Assembly: GCA_900545305.1 (NCBI GenBank)
Contig: UQYD01000005.1
Coordinates: 1 to 64,000, forward strand
Direction of reading: 5' to 3'
DNA from: an uncultured Eubacterium sp.
GTDB lineage: Bacteria > Bacillota > Clostridia > Lachnospirales > CAG-274
Length of the DNA: 64,000 bases
Below, one piece after another: positions 17,469-25,809 of the stretch. Made by a program: the position numbers and the translations under genes. How positions within the stretch are numbered: the first letter of the stretch is position 1; every line of letters starts with the position of its first letter. A model generated the notes under the pieces. The model ran no database searches, was not told the origin of the DNA, and saw only the letters and a list, made by a program, of their open reading frames with translations.

Positions 17469-18200
17469 ATGAGTATTTGCAAAATTTTAGGTGTTCCGTT
17501 TCAGAATATAACACCAGGAGATGCTGAAGAAAGAATTGTAAAGTTTCTTCATCAAAGTGGAAAAGCTATGGTGTTTACACCTAATCCGGAAATGGTAATG
17601 GCGGCTCAAAAAGACGAAGAATTTATGAAAATTTTAAATGAGTCAGCTATGAATATTCCTGATGGCATAGGTATTATTTACGGTTCAAAATTTACAAATA
17701 ACCCAATAAAATCAAGAGTAGCCGGTTATGACTGTGTTCAGGGTGTTTTTGAACTTATTAAGGATACAGATAAGACAGTTTACTTCTTTGGTGGTGCTCC
17801 GGAAATTTCTGAAAGAGCAAAGGAAGCAATGGAGAAAAAACACTATGGTCTTAAAATTGTAGGTGTGGCTGACGGCTATTTTGATGCTGAAAAAGAACAG
17901 ATGATTATAGCTGATATAAACGAGAAAAAGCCGGATTTACTTTTAGTTGGTATAGGATTTCCAAAGCAGGAAAAATGGATATATAATAACATCAAAAACC
18001 TTAATGTAAAGGTTGCTATTGGTGTAGGTGGTAGCTTTGATGTTATGAGTGGTAACGTAAAGAGAGCACCTAAGATATTCATTAAATTAGGTCTTGAATG
18101 GTTCTACAGACTTATAACACAGCCAACAAGAATAGGCAGAATGATGGTTTTACCTCTCTTTATGTTGGTTGTTATTAAAAATAAAATATTGGGTAAATAG
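17469..18200 (+). CDS. WecG/TagA/CpsF family N-acetylmannosaminyltransferase
   Basis: This is a 243-residue glycosyltransferase of the GT26 family. It shows FTPNPEMVMAAQKDEEF near the N-terminus, IPDGIGIIYGSKF, the conserved FFGGAPEIS and VGIGFPKQEKWIY, and a C-terminal amphipathic end that docks on the membrane. TagA-type members add ManNAc to lipid-linked GlcNAc, and WecG adds ManNAcA. With the WecC-like gene upstream, the substrate here is probably a ManNAc derivative. It is the last gene of the operon and is followed at once by a terminator. Confidence 0.9.
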   Translation: MSICKILGVPFQNITPGDAEERIVKFLHQSGKAMVFTPNPEMVMAAQKDEEFMKILNESAMNIPDGIGIIYGSKFTNNPIKSRVAGYDCVQGVFELIKDTDKTVYFFGGAPEISERAKEAMEKKHYGLKIVGVADGYFDAEKEQMIIADINEKKPDLLLVGIGFPKQEKWIYNNIKNLNVKVAIGVGGSFDVMSGNVKRAPKIFIKLGLEWFYRLITQPTRIGRMMVLPLFMLVVIKNKILGK

Positions 18201-18202
18201 TA

Positions 18203-18240
18203 AATAGCCTCCTTTGGTTTTTAAGGGAGGCTATTGTTTT
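18203..18240. terminator. Bidirectional terminator between convergent genes
   Basis: AATAGCCTCC pairs with GGAGGCTATT and the stem extends by three more weak pairs, followed by a T-rich tail. It separates the polysaccharide operon from the convergent minus-strand gene. Confidence 0.85.
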
Positions 18241-18246
18241 ATTTAA

Positions 18247-19122
18247 TTAACGTCTTATAAGACCACTACCATGAGTAGGAAATGAAGGAGGTATTGGACT
18301 AATACTAGGGTCCATTACAAAATTATAATAATCTTCAAATGTAGGAAAATCTTCAGAATGATTTAAAATATAGTCTTTATACATAGGATTATCATTCATT
18401 TTTTTAATATCTTCTTTTGAAAATTTAGTAACAGTAATATCCTTTTTGTTTGGAACTGTATATTCCAAAGGAGAAATGGCTTCATTATCACTTGAAATAC
18501 TTAATTTTACATTCTCATTTTCTGTTGCTGAAACCGGTAATGGTACAACATATTCTGCAATATTTGATGTAGCTTTACCATTCTGAGTGAAAGTATTTTC
18601 TCCGCTAATAGGGTAAAGAGAAAGCTTAAGAGTTGTTTCGTCAACGTATTCTAATTTATAAGGTAATTTGTATTCACCTTCGCCTTTTACATACTGTGCT
18701 AATATTTTGTCATAGCCTTTAGATGATACTAAATCATCCCCCATAAGATAATCATATCCATAGTGTGTTTTGCTAGTAGAGTATACAAAAGGTTCAGAAT
18801 TTAAAGAGTCAGCTGAAAATTTAGAATTATCAATTTTTATAGTAACTTCTGTTTTTTCAATAGTAGTTGTAGGGAGGATAGTTAAAGTAAGAGGGGTGTC
18901 ATTTATATATTGAACACCATCTACGTCTTTAACACCGGTGTTACTTGTGCCGTAAACTATGTTGTTAATTGATGTCTTAGAAATACCTTTAGTAACTGTT
19001 TTTGGAATAGAGCTTACAACGCTGTTGTAAGTAGTAGCATTGTTTTCAGTTGCACCATAAGTAAATGCAACTGAGCTAAAAATAAGAGATGTTGCTAAAA
19101 ATAGTGAAATTCTTTTTTTCAT
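18247..19122 (-). CDS. Secreted protein of unknown function
   Basis: The 291-residue protein starts MKKRISLFLATSLIFSSVAF, a signal peptide likely cut after TYG. The mature part is beta-rich and polar, with TPLTLTILPTTTIEKTEVTIKID and a later VPLPVSATENENVKLSIS, resembling an Ig-like or cell-surface fold. A short helical stretch and a proline-rich end (SPIPPSFPTHG) close it. No membrane anchor or sorting motif is visible. AGGGGG precedes the ATG, and a near-consensus promoter lies upstream. I do not recognise a family. Confidence 0.7.
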   Translation of the reverse strand: MKKRISLFLATSLIFSSVAFTYGATENNATTYNSVVSSIPKTVTKGISKTSINNIVYGTSNTGVKDVDGVQYINDTPLTLTILPTTTIEKTEVTIKIDNSKFSADSLNSEPFVYSTSKTHYGYDYLMGDDLVSSKGYDKILAQYVKGEGEYKLPYKLEYVDETTLKLSLYPISGENTFTQNGKATSNIAEYVVPLPVSATENENVKLSISSDNEAISPLEYTVPNKKDITVTKFSKEDIKKMNDNPMYKDYILNHSEDFPTFEDYYNFVMDPSISPIPPSFPTHGSGLIRR

Positions 19123-19170
19123 TGTGATTGCCCCCTTAATAATAATAAAATATGTTTAATACCTACTATG

Positions 19171-19199
19171 AGTATATAATATTAAAAACATTGTGTCAA
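19171..19199 (-). promoter_or_regulatory. Sigma-A type promoter of the 18247-19122 gene
   Basis: On the minus strand TTGACA (19199-19194) is followed after 17 bases by TATACT (19176-19171). Confidence 0.85.
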
Positions 19200-19301
19200 T
19201 ATACACTTTAAAATGTATACGTAGAAAATATAATCTGATTTTTAGGGGAAATTACTAAATTTGATAAAGTGGCATAAAACTTACATTAAATTAAATATTA
19301 A

Positions 19302-19330
19302 TTGTTTAAAAGTAATAAATATGTTAAAAT
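19302..19330 (+). promoter_or_regulatory. Sigma-A type promoter of the 19366 gene
   Basis: TTGTTT (19302-19307), a 17-base spacer and TAAAAT (19325-19330), with a TGT extension before the -10, lie 36 bases before the start codon. Confidence 0.65.
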
Positions 19331-19365
19331 AAAAGAAAAAATAATTCAAGTAAAGGAGAATGGAT

Positions 19366-20394
19366 ATGAAGAAATTTATTGTTGCTTTAACAACTCTCGG
19401 GCTTATTTCTGCCATGAGTGTTGCTACTTTTGCTGATAACTTTACTAATTTTAATGATGCACAACCAATGCAGAATTTTACATCAGATATTAACAAGCTC
19501 TATATTTCAAATTTTAATAAAGTTTCATCTAATGGTGTAAGTGATTTAGATATTAAAAATGGTTATTTTTCTTGCTATAACGGATATGTATACTATTTAG
19601 ATAGTTCAAAAACCGGATATACAGATCTTAGAAGAATGAAAGCTGATAAAACAGGAGATATTCTTATACACAGAATTGTAACAGGGGAGAGCTATACTCT
19701 TAATTCTTATATTTTAGGTGACAGCAATCTTTATTACACAATTTATAACATCAAAACACAGCAATACAGCTTTAGAAAAGTGGATTTAGTTACTAAAAAG
19801 GATAGCTTGGTTTATTCTTCTGATACTGCTATGTTAGATGTATTAGCATCTCAGAATGGTTATGCTTATGTGTGCGAAACTTCTTTTGATGAAAACAATG
19901 ACATTCACAGACTAATTTACAAAGTAAATGTAAATAAGGATACAGATAAGTACGTTATTGTAACAACTAAGACAAATGTAAATTATTTATGTGCCAGAAT
20001 ATCTGGAGATACTCTCTATATTAAGAAGGTGGATTTTTCAAAGGCTGATGTAGAAGATTATCCAAATTCTATATTACTTGTTGATTTGAAAAAGAATAAA
20101 GTTGTGAAAGAAGTAAATCTTGGTTCTCACAATATTGTGGATATTAAAAATGGTAAAGCCATAGCTCAAGACGGTGGAACAATAACTTCTATAGATATTT
20201 CTTCAGGGGAAGAAAAACAGCTTTTAAACTTAGATGCTAACAAAGTTCAGATGCAATATTTAGGCTTTTATAACGGTAAAGTGTACTATACAACTTACAA
20301 TTTGAATACTTATGAAAATAAGGTGTCATACAAGAATATAGGCACAGGAGAAATGAAAGACCTTACAAGTTGGGTAGAACAGAGAGTAGAATAA
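19366..20394 (+). CDS. Secreted beta-propeller-like protein (DUF5050-like)
   Basis: About 342 residues. The ATG at 19366 is preferred over 19360 because AAAGGAGA (19352-19359) is then spaced seven bases away. The signal peptide MKKFIVALTTLGLISAMSVA is followed by repeated strands with the pattern GYVYYLD, SNLYYTIY, GYAYVCE, DTLYIKK and GKVYYTTYN. Their spacing of about 50 residues is typical of DUF5050-like beta-propellers that bind ligands or proteins outside the cell. There is no catalytic motif or anchor. The gene is monocistronic, with its own promoter and terminator. Confidence 0.65.
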   Translation: MKKFIVALTTLGLISAMSVATFADNFTNFNDAQPMQNFTSDINKLYISNFNKVSSNGVSDLDIKNGYFSCYNGYVYYLDSSKTGYTDLRRMKADKTGDILIHRIVTGESYTLNSYILGDSNLYYTIYNIKTQQYSFRKVDLVTKKDSLVYSSDTAMLDVLASQNGYAYVCETSFDENNDIHRLIYKVNVNKDTDKYVIVTTKTNVNYLCARISGDTLYIKKVDFSKADVEDYPNSILLVDLKKNKVVKEVNLGSHNIVDIKNGKAIAQDGGTITSIDISSGEEKQLLNLDANKVQMQYLGFYNGKVYYTTYNLNTYENKVSYKNIGTGEMKDLTSWVEQRVE

Positions 20395-20402
20395 TATGAT
20401 AT

Positions 20403-20436
20403 AAACACCTCCTAAAACAAGGAGGTGTTTGTTTTA
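20403..20436 (+). terminator. Rho-independent terminator after the propeller gene
   Basis: A 10-bp perfect stem AAACACCTCC/GGAGGTGTTT with an 8-base loop is followed by GTTTTA. Confidence 0.9.
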
Positions 20437-20546
20437 TGTTATAATACCATAAATAGGTTAAATTTCAATAAAAGCAATTTCATAGATAAATGGTAGGGTA
20501 ATTCATATAAATTGAAAATATAGGGTATAAATCCTATATATACGGG

Positions 20547-20585
20547 AAATAAAAAAGTGATAGCAAATTTATGCTATCACTTTTT
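20547..20585 (-). terminator. Rho-independent terminator of the yabE-like gene
   Basis: A 13-bp perfect stem (20552-20564 with 20573-20585) lies 34 bases past the minus-strand stop. On the minus strand it is followed by a run of T. Confidence 0.92.
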
Positions 20586-20618
20586 AAGTAAATCGTTAAT
20601 CTATATGATATTATTTAA

Positions 20619-21674
20619 TTAACCAATGATATAAACCTTAACATTCTTGTGACCAAAACCAGATGCTAAAGCAGCTGAATGTGTACCATAGCAAAGGTCA
20701 ATTCTGTTACCCTTGATTGCTCCACCTGTATCGGCAGCAATACAGTAACCGTAACCTTCAACGTAGAGCTTAGTACCTAAAGGAATAACTCTTGTATCTA
20801 CAGCAGCTACGCCGTAACCAGCCTTCATACCAGAAGCTGTATAACCATTTGCATATGAGCCACAGCACTTAGAACATGGGCAGTAAGCTGTAGCATTAAG
20901 TGTCATAGAACTCTTATACTTAACAGAAAGACCCGGAATAGTATTTGTAGTAGTTGCAGCAGGCTTAACAACAGGAGCTGGCTTAGCCTTAGTACCTACA
21001 TTGATAACTTCTGTAACAGGTTCTTTAGTAACCTTTGTAACAGAGTCAGTTGATGTAACCTGGTCACCAACGTACTTAGTAGTAGTTGTTGTTGTCTTAA
21101 TGCCGTCAACACCAGCAGTAACTACTTTCTTCTCACCAACATAAAGGCTGTCTGTTTTAACTTCCTTTGTTTCGTGAGGAATAGCCTCGTAAGTATCAAC
21201 TGAAACTTCTCTTATAGTTGAAAGCTGAATGTACATACCTTCTGAAAGAGGTGTAGAAGCTGTCTGGCTTGCAAGAGTGTACTTTTCAGTTGTGTTTGCC
21301 TTCTGATATTCTGCAAGGAAAGCACCTAAGTTTGATGCTGAAGTAGTTGAAGACTGAGCCTTACCACCATCAACAGAAACAATAACAGTCTTAGGCTGAG
21401 CTACAACGATTTCCTTTGCATTTTCTACAGAATTAGTAAGGTCAACACTTACATCTGTTGAATCAGTTACTACAATATTGTTACTAGCAAGAAGGTCACC
21501 AACTGTTGAACTCTTGTCAGCATTAAAATATTGAACATTACCATCTACAATAACCTTAACTGTATCTGAACCAGTGTTAGAAACTTCAGCAGCTGATACA
21601 ATAACATTTGATGAAATCATTGTTGCAAAAACAACGGCCATTGCCGATACGGTCTTAGTAAATCTCTTTGTCAT
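20619..21674 (-). CDS. yabE: YabE-like cell wall protein with ubiquitin-like (DUF348), G5 and 3D domains
   Basis: A 351-residue secreted protein. The start at 21674 (MTKRFTKTVSAMAVV) is preferred over the longer frame because AAGGAGGATT lies just before it and a signal peptide follows. Residues 35-85 resemble DUF348, a G5-type region lies around 155-215, and a proline-rich linker leads to a C-terminal 3D domain. Its three aspartates are visible in VDTRVIP, AADTGG and RIDLCYG. Family members (YabE, RpfB relatives) are peptidoglycan-active, probably lytic transglycosylases. It follows tatD and metG as in Bacillus. A structured leader of about 210 bases separates it from its promoter. Confidence 0.85.
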   Translation of the reverse strand: MTKRFTKTVSAMAVVFATMISSNVIVSAAEVSNTGSDTVKVIVDGNVQYFNADKSSTVGDLLASNNIVVTDSTDVSVDLTNSVENAKEIVVAQPKTVIVSVDGGKAQSSTTSASNLGAFLAEYQKANTTEKYTLASQTASTPLSEGMYIQLSTIREVSVDTYEAIPHETKEVKTDSLYVGEKKVVTAGVDGIKTTTTTTKYVGDQVTSTDSVTKVTKEPVTEVINVGTKAKPAPVVKPAATTTNTIPGLSVKYKSSMTLNATAYCPCSKCCGSYANGYTASGMKAGYGVAAVDTRVIPLGTKLYVEGYGYCIAADTGGAIKGNRIDLCYGTHSAALASGFGHKNVKVYIIG

Positions 21675-21803
21675 AATAATCCTCCTTAGGGGCTTAATAA
21701 TTTTGTAATATTTAGACTTAAATGTTACAAAGTTTGACTTGAAAAATCTATTGAAATTAAAAGTCGACAAGCCTCATACATAAGTTTTTGACAGTTTTTA
21801 GTC

Positions 21804-21878
21804 GTTCAAGGTCGAATTTTACGAAAAATAGGCATAAAAAATTAGGCTAACCGACAAATCGGCAAACTAACCCTGAAC
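21804..21878 (-). promoter_or_regulatory. Candidate structured RNA leader of the yabE-like gene
   Basis: On the minus strand GTTCAGGG (21878-21871) can pair with CCTTGAAC (21811-21804), closing a 75-base element. Inside it lie a CCGA/TCGG hairpin flanked by TTAG/CTAA and then six T (21841-21836), like an attenuator. It sits inside a leader of about 210 bases. I could not match it to a known riboswitch class. The structure is inferred by hand pairing only. Confidence 0.4.
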
Positions 21879-21891
21879 ATTTACAAGGACT

Positions 21892-21920
21892 ATCTTAACA
21901 CATCTGTAACAATTATGCAA
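21892..21920 (-). promoter_or_regulatory. Promoter of the yabE-like gene
   Basis: On the minus strand TTGCAT (21920-21915), 17 bases and TAAGAT (21897-21892) with a TG extension lie just after the tatD stop, about 220 bases before the yabE-like start codon. Confidence 0.6.
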
Positions 21921-21930
21921 CAACTTTTTT

Positions 21931-22689
21931 TCAACAAAAAACTTTGAGGGCATTTTCCTTCGTTTTTTGGGCTACTATTTGTGGAGAAAGTTGTTTAATT
22001 TGTGCAATTTTCTCTACGATATACTTTAGATTTTGTGAATTGTTTCTAGTTCCTCTTAAAGGTGTCGGAGATAAATATGGTGAATCTGTTTCTACTAAAA
22101 TTTTGTCAATTGGGATGTTTTCAACCACATCAACCAGCTTTTTTGCATTCTTAAATGTAACAACTCCACCTACAGAAATATAAAATCCCATTTTTATATA
22201 TTCCTGTGCAAGTTCCTTACTTCCGGAAAATGCGTGTATAAGTCCTTTACGAACTCTACTGGCTTTTATTATGTCAAAAGTGTCCTGTGCAGCATCTCTT
22301 GAATGAACAACTACGGGCATATCTAAGTCAGCTGTTAAATCTAACTGTCTTTTAAACCAATACTGCTGTTTTTCCTTTGATGGACCGTCATCATAGTGAT
22401 AGTCAAGACCAATTTCTCCTATAGCTACAACCTTTGGATTTTCTGCATATTTTGCAAGAGTTTTTAAGTCTTCCTCTGTCATATCTTCTACTTCTGAAGG
22501 GTGAACACCTACATTTGCATATATAAAATCGTATTTTTCAGCTAATGCCATAGCTTTTTTAGCACTTTCCATAGAATCACAGGAATTTATAATAAAATCA
22601 ACTCCGTTTTGGTGCATTTCTTCTATTAATTGATGTCTGTCATCATCGTATTGTACATCATCAAAATGGGCATGAGAATCAAAGTACAT
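21931..22689 (-). CDS. tatD: TatD family metal-dependent hydrolase (YabD type)
   Basis: The 252-residue protein starts at MYFDSHAHFD (22689) after AAGGAAAT. The longer frame to 22719 lacks this fit. Metal-binding residues of the TIM-barrel amidohydrolase fold are visible: the HAH pair near the N-terminus, GEIGLDYHYD, VVVHSRDA, HAFSG and ETDSPYLSP. TatD proteins act as 3'-5' exonucleases/deoxyribonucleases or quality-control enzymes. It lies between metG and the yabE-like gene, separated from metG by a terminator-like hairpin. Confidence 0.9.
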   Translation of the reverse strand: MYFDSHAHFDDVQYDDDRHQLIEEMHQNGVDFIINSCDSMESAKKAMALAEKYDFIYANVGVHPSEVEDMTEEDLKTLAKYAENPKVVAIGEIGLDYHYDDGPSKEKQQYWFKRQLDLTADLDMPVVVHSRDAAQDTFDIIKASRVRKGLIHAFSGSKELAQEYIKMGFYISVGGVVTFKNAKKLVDVVENIPIDKILVETDSPYLSPTPLRGTRNNSQNLKYIVEKIAQIKQLSPQIVAQKTKENALKVFC

Positions 22690-22761
22690 TTGTGTATTTC
22701 CTTTCTTATTTTTAAACAAAATAAATGAGTTTCTACTATATTAATATAAAAATAAATAGGT

Positions 22762-22794
22762 AAAATAACAGGTGTCCTGAAAAGAACACCTGTT
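22762..22794 (-). terminator. Probable terminator or attenuating hairpin between metG and tatD
   Basis: AACAGGTGT (22767-22775) pairs with ACACCTGTT (22786-22794). On the minus strand it is followed by ATTTTA, a weak T-run, so read-through into tatD is possible. Confidence 0.65.
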
Positions 22795-22816
22795 AATGAG
22801 AATTATCTAAATTTTA

Positions 22817-24757
22817 TTAGTTTACTTCAGCACCGTCGCCAATGTTTCCGTCAACTGTAAGTACACCTAAATTGCCGTTTTCATCTTCGGCAGCAAGTAT
22901 CATACCTTCACTTACAATTTTACCCTTCATCATCTTTCTGGGTGGAAGATTTGTTACTACAACAACCTTTTTGCCTACCATATTTTCTGGAGAGTACCAC
23001 TTAGCAATACCAGAGGCAATAGTTCTTGTTTCAGAGCCAATCTGAACTGTAGATTTAAGGAGCTTAGAAGAACCCTCAACCTTTTCACAAGCAAGGATTT
23101 TACCAATCTTCATATTAACCTTACAGAAGTCATAAATATCAATATATTCTGGTTCTTCTGCTGGCTTTTCTTCTTCCTTAGGCTGTTCAAGTTTAGCTTC
23201 GATTTTTTCAAGAGTTTCCTTTGCATCAAGTCTAGCAAAGAGAATTTCTGGCTTTTCAACAACCTTTGTACCAGACTTATACATACCGAAAATATCAAGG
23301 CTATCCATTGGACGCTTCTGAGCATTAAGCTGTGCAAGAACCTTTGCTGAAGTTTCAGGCATAAATGGTTCAAGAAGGTTTGCACCAATAGAAATACCTT
23401 CAACTAAGTTGTAAAGAACAGTAGCAAGTCTTTCCTTCTTAGTTTCGTCCTTAGCAAGTACCCAAGGCTCTGTTTCGTCAACATACTTGTTGCATCTCTT
23501 GAAAAGGGCGAATATTTCAGTAATAGCATCAGCTACTCTTAATTTATCCATTTTTTCAATAACTCTATTACGAGTAGTTGTAACAACATTGATTAAGTCT
23601 TCATCAACTGGGTATGCACAACCTGGGTTAGTTACAACACCGTTGAAGTACTTGTTGCTCATTGATACAGTTCTGTTTACGAGGTTACCGAGAACGTTTG
23701 CAAGGTCAGAATTCATTCTTTCAATCATTAATTCCCAAGTAATAACACCATCGTTTTCAAATGGCATTTCGTGGAGAACGAAGTATCTAACAGCATCTAC
23801 ACCGAAGAAATCTACTAAATCATCAGCATAAATTACATTACCCTTAGACTTACTCATCTTGCCATCGCCTCTTAAAAGCCATGGGTGACCAAATACCTGC
23901 TTAGGTAATGGAAGGTCAAGTGCCATAAGGATAATAGGCCAGTAAATAGTATGGAAACGAATAATATCCTTACCGATAAGGTGAAGGTCTGCTGGCCACA
24001 TTTTATTAAATAAGTCTGAGTTGTTGCCGTCACAATCATAACCAATACCAGTGATATAGTTTGTAAGGGCATCAAGCCATACATATACAACGTGTTTATC
24101 ATCAAAATCAACTGGAATACCCCACTTGAAAGATGTTCTTGATACACATAAATCCTGAAGACCCGGAAGAAGGAAGTTATTCATCATTTCATTCTTTCTT
24201 GAAACAGGCTGTATAAATTCAGGGTGAGTATTGATATGTTCAATAAGTCTGTCAGCATATTTGCTTAATTTAAGGAAGTATGCTTCTTCCTTAGCTGGCT
24301 TAACTTCTCTACCACAATCAGGACATTTACCGTCTACAAGCTGAGATTCTGTCCAGAAAGATTCACAAGGTGTACAATAAAGACCTTCGTATTCGCCCTT
24401 GTAAATATCGCCTTTTTCGTAAAGCTTCTTAAATATTTTCTGAACCTGCTTTTCGTGGTCTACATCAGTTGTTCTAATGAATTTATCATAAGATGTATTC
24501 ATTAAGTCCCAAATTCTCTTTATTTCAGTAGAAACATTGTCAACGAACTGCTTAGGTGTAATGCCGGCATCTTTTGCCTTTTCTTCAATCTTCATACCAT
24601 GTTCATCAGTACCAGTTTGGAAGAAAACATCGTAACCCATTTGTCTTTTAAATCTTGCAATACTATCAGCAAGAACGATTTCATATGTGTTACCGATATG
24701 GGGCTTACCAGAAGTGTAGGCAATAGCCGTAGTCATATAAAATTTTTCTTTACTCAA
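22817..24757 (-). CDS. metG: Methionine--tRNA ligase
   Basis: This is the 646-residue class I aminoacyl-tRNA synthetase that charges tRNA-Met in the cytoplasm. HIGN (the HIGH motif) lies near residue 21. The zinc-knuckle cysteines CTPCESFW and CPDCGREV lie near 130-150, and KMSKSKGNVI near 300. An anticodon-binding helical domain follows. A C-terminal EMAPII/Trbp111-type tRNA-binding domain (about 545-646) follows an acidic, proline-rich linker. It uses a TTG start at 24757, supported by GGAGGT seven bases upstream. The first ATG is 21 bases further in and has no ribosome site. No T-box leader is present: the promoter lies only about 30 bases upstream. Confidence 0.97.
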   Translation of the reverse strand: MSKEKFYMTTAIAYTSGKPHIGNTYEIVLADSIARFKRQMGYDVFFQTGTDEHGMKIEEKAKDAGITPKQFVDNVSTEIKRIWDLMNTSYDKFIRTTDVDHEKQVQKIFKKLYEKGDIYKGEYEGLYCTPCESFWTESQLVDGKCPDCGREVKPAKEEAYFLKLSKYADRLIEHINTHPEFIQPVSRKNEMMNNFLLPGLQDLCVSRTSFKWGIPVDFDDKHVVYVWLDALTNYITGIGYDCDGNNSDLFNKMWPADLHLIGKDIIRFHTIYWPIILMALDLPLPKQVFGHPWLLRGDGKMSKSKGNVIYADDLVDFFGVDAVRYFVLHEMPFENDGVITWELMIERMNSDLANVLGNLVNRTVSMSNKYFNGVVTNPGCAYPVDEDLINVVTTTRNRVIEKMDKLRVADAITEIFALFKRCNKYVDETEPWVLAKDETKKERLATVLYNLVEGISIGANLLEPFMPETSAKVLAQLNAQKRPMDSLDIFGMYKSGTKVVEKPEILFARLDAKETLEKIEAKLEQPKEEEKPAEEPEYIDIYDFCKVNMKIGKILACEKVEGSSKLLKSTVQIGSETRTIASGIAKWYSPENMVGKKVVVVTNLPPRKMMKGKIVSEGMILAAEDENGNLGVLTVDGNIGDGAEVN

Positions 24758-24788
24758 TTAAACTACCTCCAAAAAAATCATTAATTTG

Positions 24789-24817
24789 ATTATATAACAA
24801 ATAAAGTAAAATTGCAA
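24789..24817 (-). promoter_or_regulatory. Promoter of metG
   Basis: On the minus strand TTGCAA (24817-24812), 17 bases and a perfect TATAAT (24794-24789) lie about 30 bases before the TTG start. Confidence 0.8.
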
Positions 24818-24851
24818 TTTTTATTGTAATAGTTTAGCAAATTTACTTTAT

Positions 24852-24875
24852 TATTCCCGATAATTGTGCTAGAAT
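24852..24875 (+). promoter_or_regulatory. Possible extended -10 promoter of the HAD hydrolase gene
   Basis: TAGAAT at 24870-24875 has a TG a few bases upstream and lies about 30 bases before the start codon. No convincing -35 is seen. Confidence 0.35.
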
Positions 24876-24905
24876 ATACCTACTTTAGATTTTGGAGGGT
24901 TTGGT

Positions 24906-25739
24906 ATGTATAAGTTAGTTGCTACTGATTGCGATGGTACATTTATAGATTCAAAAGGTTGGTTGCCAGAGGAAAACAAAATTGCTTTCCAGAGATTATA
25001 CCAAAGGGGTATTCCTGTTGTACTTGTAACAGGAAGAAACGACTTTCTTACAAAGGATTATGTAGACGAGCTTGGTTTCCAGTGCCCTGTAATTGGTGGT
25101 AATGGGGCTACTCTTGGTAACATATATACAGGAGAGAGAAAGTATGTAAATGCTATGACAAGGGAAGAAATGAATGGTGTATTTGATATATGCGACAAGT
25201 TTAAAGTGCCTTGCAAGGTGTTTACTACTGAAAAATGCTATACAAACGATATAGACCTAAAAAATGGTGGTATAAAACTTATAACAGTTAAATATACAAA
25301 GCCTATAAAGACTACTATTGAGAATATATTGGAAACAGATATAAGAAAAACTGTTGATTTCAAAAATGTAATAAAGGTTGTTGTAATAGAGGATAATATC
25401 GAATTTCTTACAGAAATAAAAGATGCTATAAATGAAAAAGTGAAAACTGTTACAGCTATACAGTCTAACTGGAATTGTATTGATATAGTAAAAAAAGGCG
25501 TTTCAAAAGGTGCAGCACTTTTGAAATATGGTGAAATGTTAGGCATAAAGCCGGAAGATATTATTGCTTTTGGAGATAGTGAAAACGATGTATCAATGAT
25601 AAAGGCTGTAGGTGGTGGATATGCCATAGGCAATGCTGACCAATGTGTAAAAGATGTTGCAAAGTATATTGCTGATACAAATGATAACTGTGGTGTAGCC
25701 AAAGTTTTGGACAAGGAATTTAATTTAGGAATATATTAA
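24906..25739 (+). CDS. Cof-type HAD-IIB family hydrolase
   Basis: This is a 277-residue cytoplasmic HAD phosphatase. Motif I is ATDCDGTFIDSKG at the N-terminus, motif II is VTGRND, and the cap covers about residues 85-185. The lysine of KKGVSKGAALLKYG and motif IV IAFGDSENDVSMIKAVG lie near the C-terminus. Family members dephosphorylate sugar phosphates, nucleotides or flavin precursors, and the substrate is not predictable here. GGAGG precedes the ATG. It is divergent from metG and ends at a bidirectional terminator. Confidence 0.93.
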   Translation: MYKLVATDCDGTFIDSKGWLPEENKIAFQRLYQRGIPVVLVTGRNDFLTKDYVDELGFQCPVIGGNGATLGNIYTGERKYVNAMTREEMNGVFDICDKFKVPCKVFTTEKCYTNDIDLKNGGIKLITVKYTKPIKTTIENILETDIRKTVDFKNVIKVVVIEDNIEFLTEIKDAINEKVKTVTAIQSNWNCIDIVKKGVSKGAALLKYGEMLGIKPEDIIAFGDSENDVSMIKAVGGGYAIGNADQCVKDVAKYIADTNDNCGVAKVLDKEFNLGIY

Positions 25740-25767
25740 TTATTAAAGGGCGATTACCGGCAGCCTC

Positions 25768-25797
25768 AAAGGGACAGCTTAGCTGTCCCTTTATTAA
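25768..25797. terminator. Bidirectional terminator between convergent genes
   Basis: A 12-bp stem AAAGGGACAGCT/AGCTGTCCCTTT is followed by T-rich sequence on the plus strand and has A-rich sequence on the other side. Confidence 0.88.
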
Positions 25798-25809
25798 TTT
25801 TAATACCTT

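Noticed and set aside
15000..18200. SLH-domain or sortase-anchored proteins that would pair with CsaB
   Set aside because: I found no SLH motif or LPxTG-type end in any secreted protein of the window.
21804..21878. c-di-AMP or c-di-GMP riboswitch before the yabE-like gene
   Set aside because: The conserved core segments of these classes, as I know them, are not visible. Kept only as an unclassified leader.
23110..24147. Several open frames inside metG on both strands
   Set aside because: They are shadows of the highly conserved metG frame, with no ribosome sites or recognisable domains.
24758..24905. T-box leader for metG
   Set aside because: The promoter lies about 30 bases from the start codon, leaving no room for a T-box; no T-box core sequence is seen there or before thrC.
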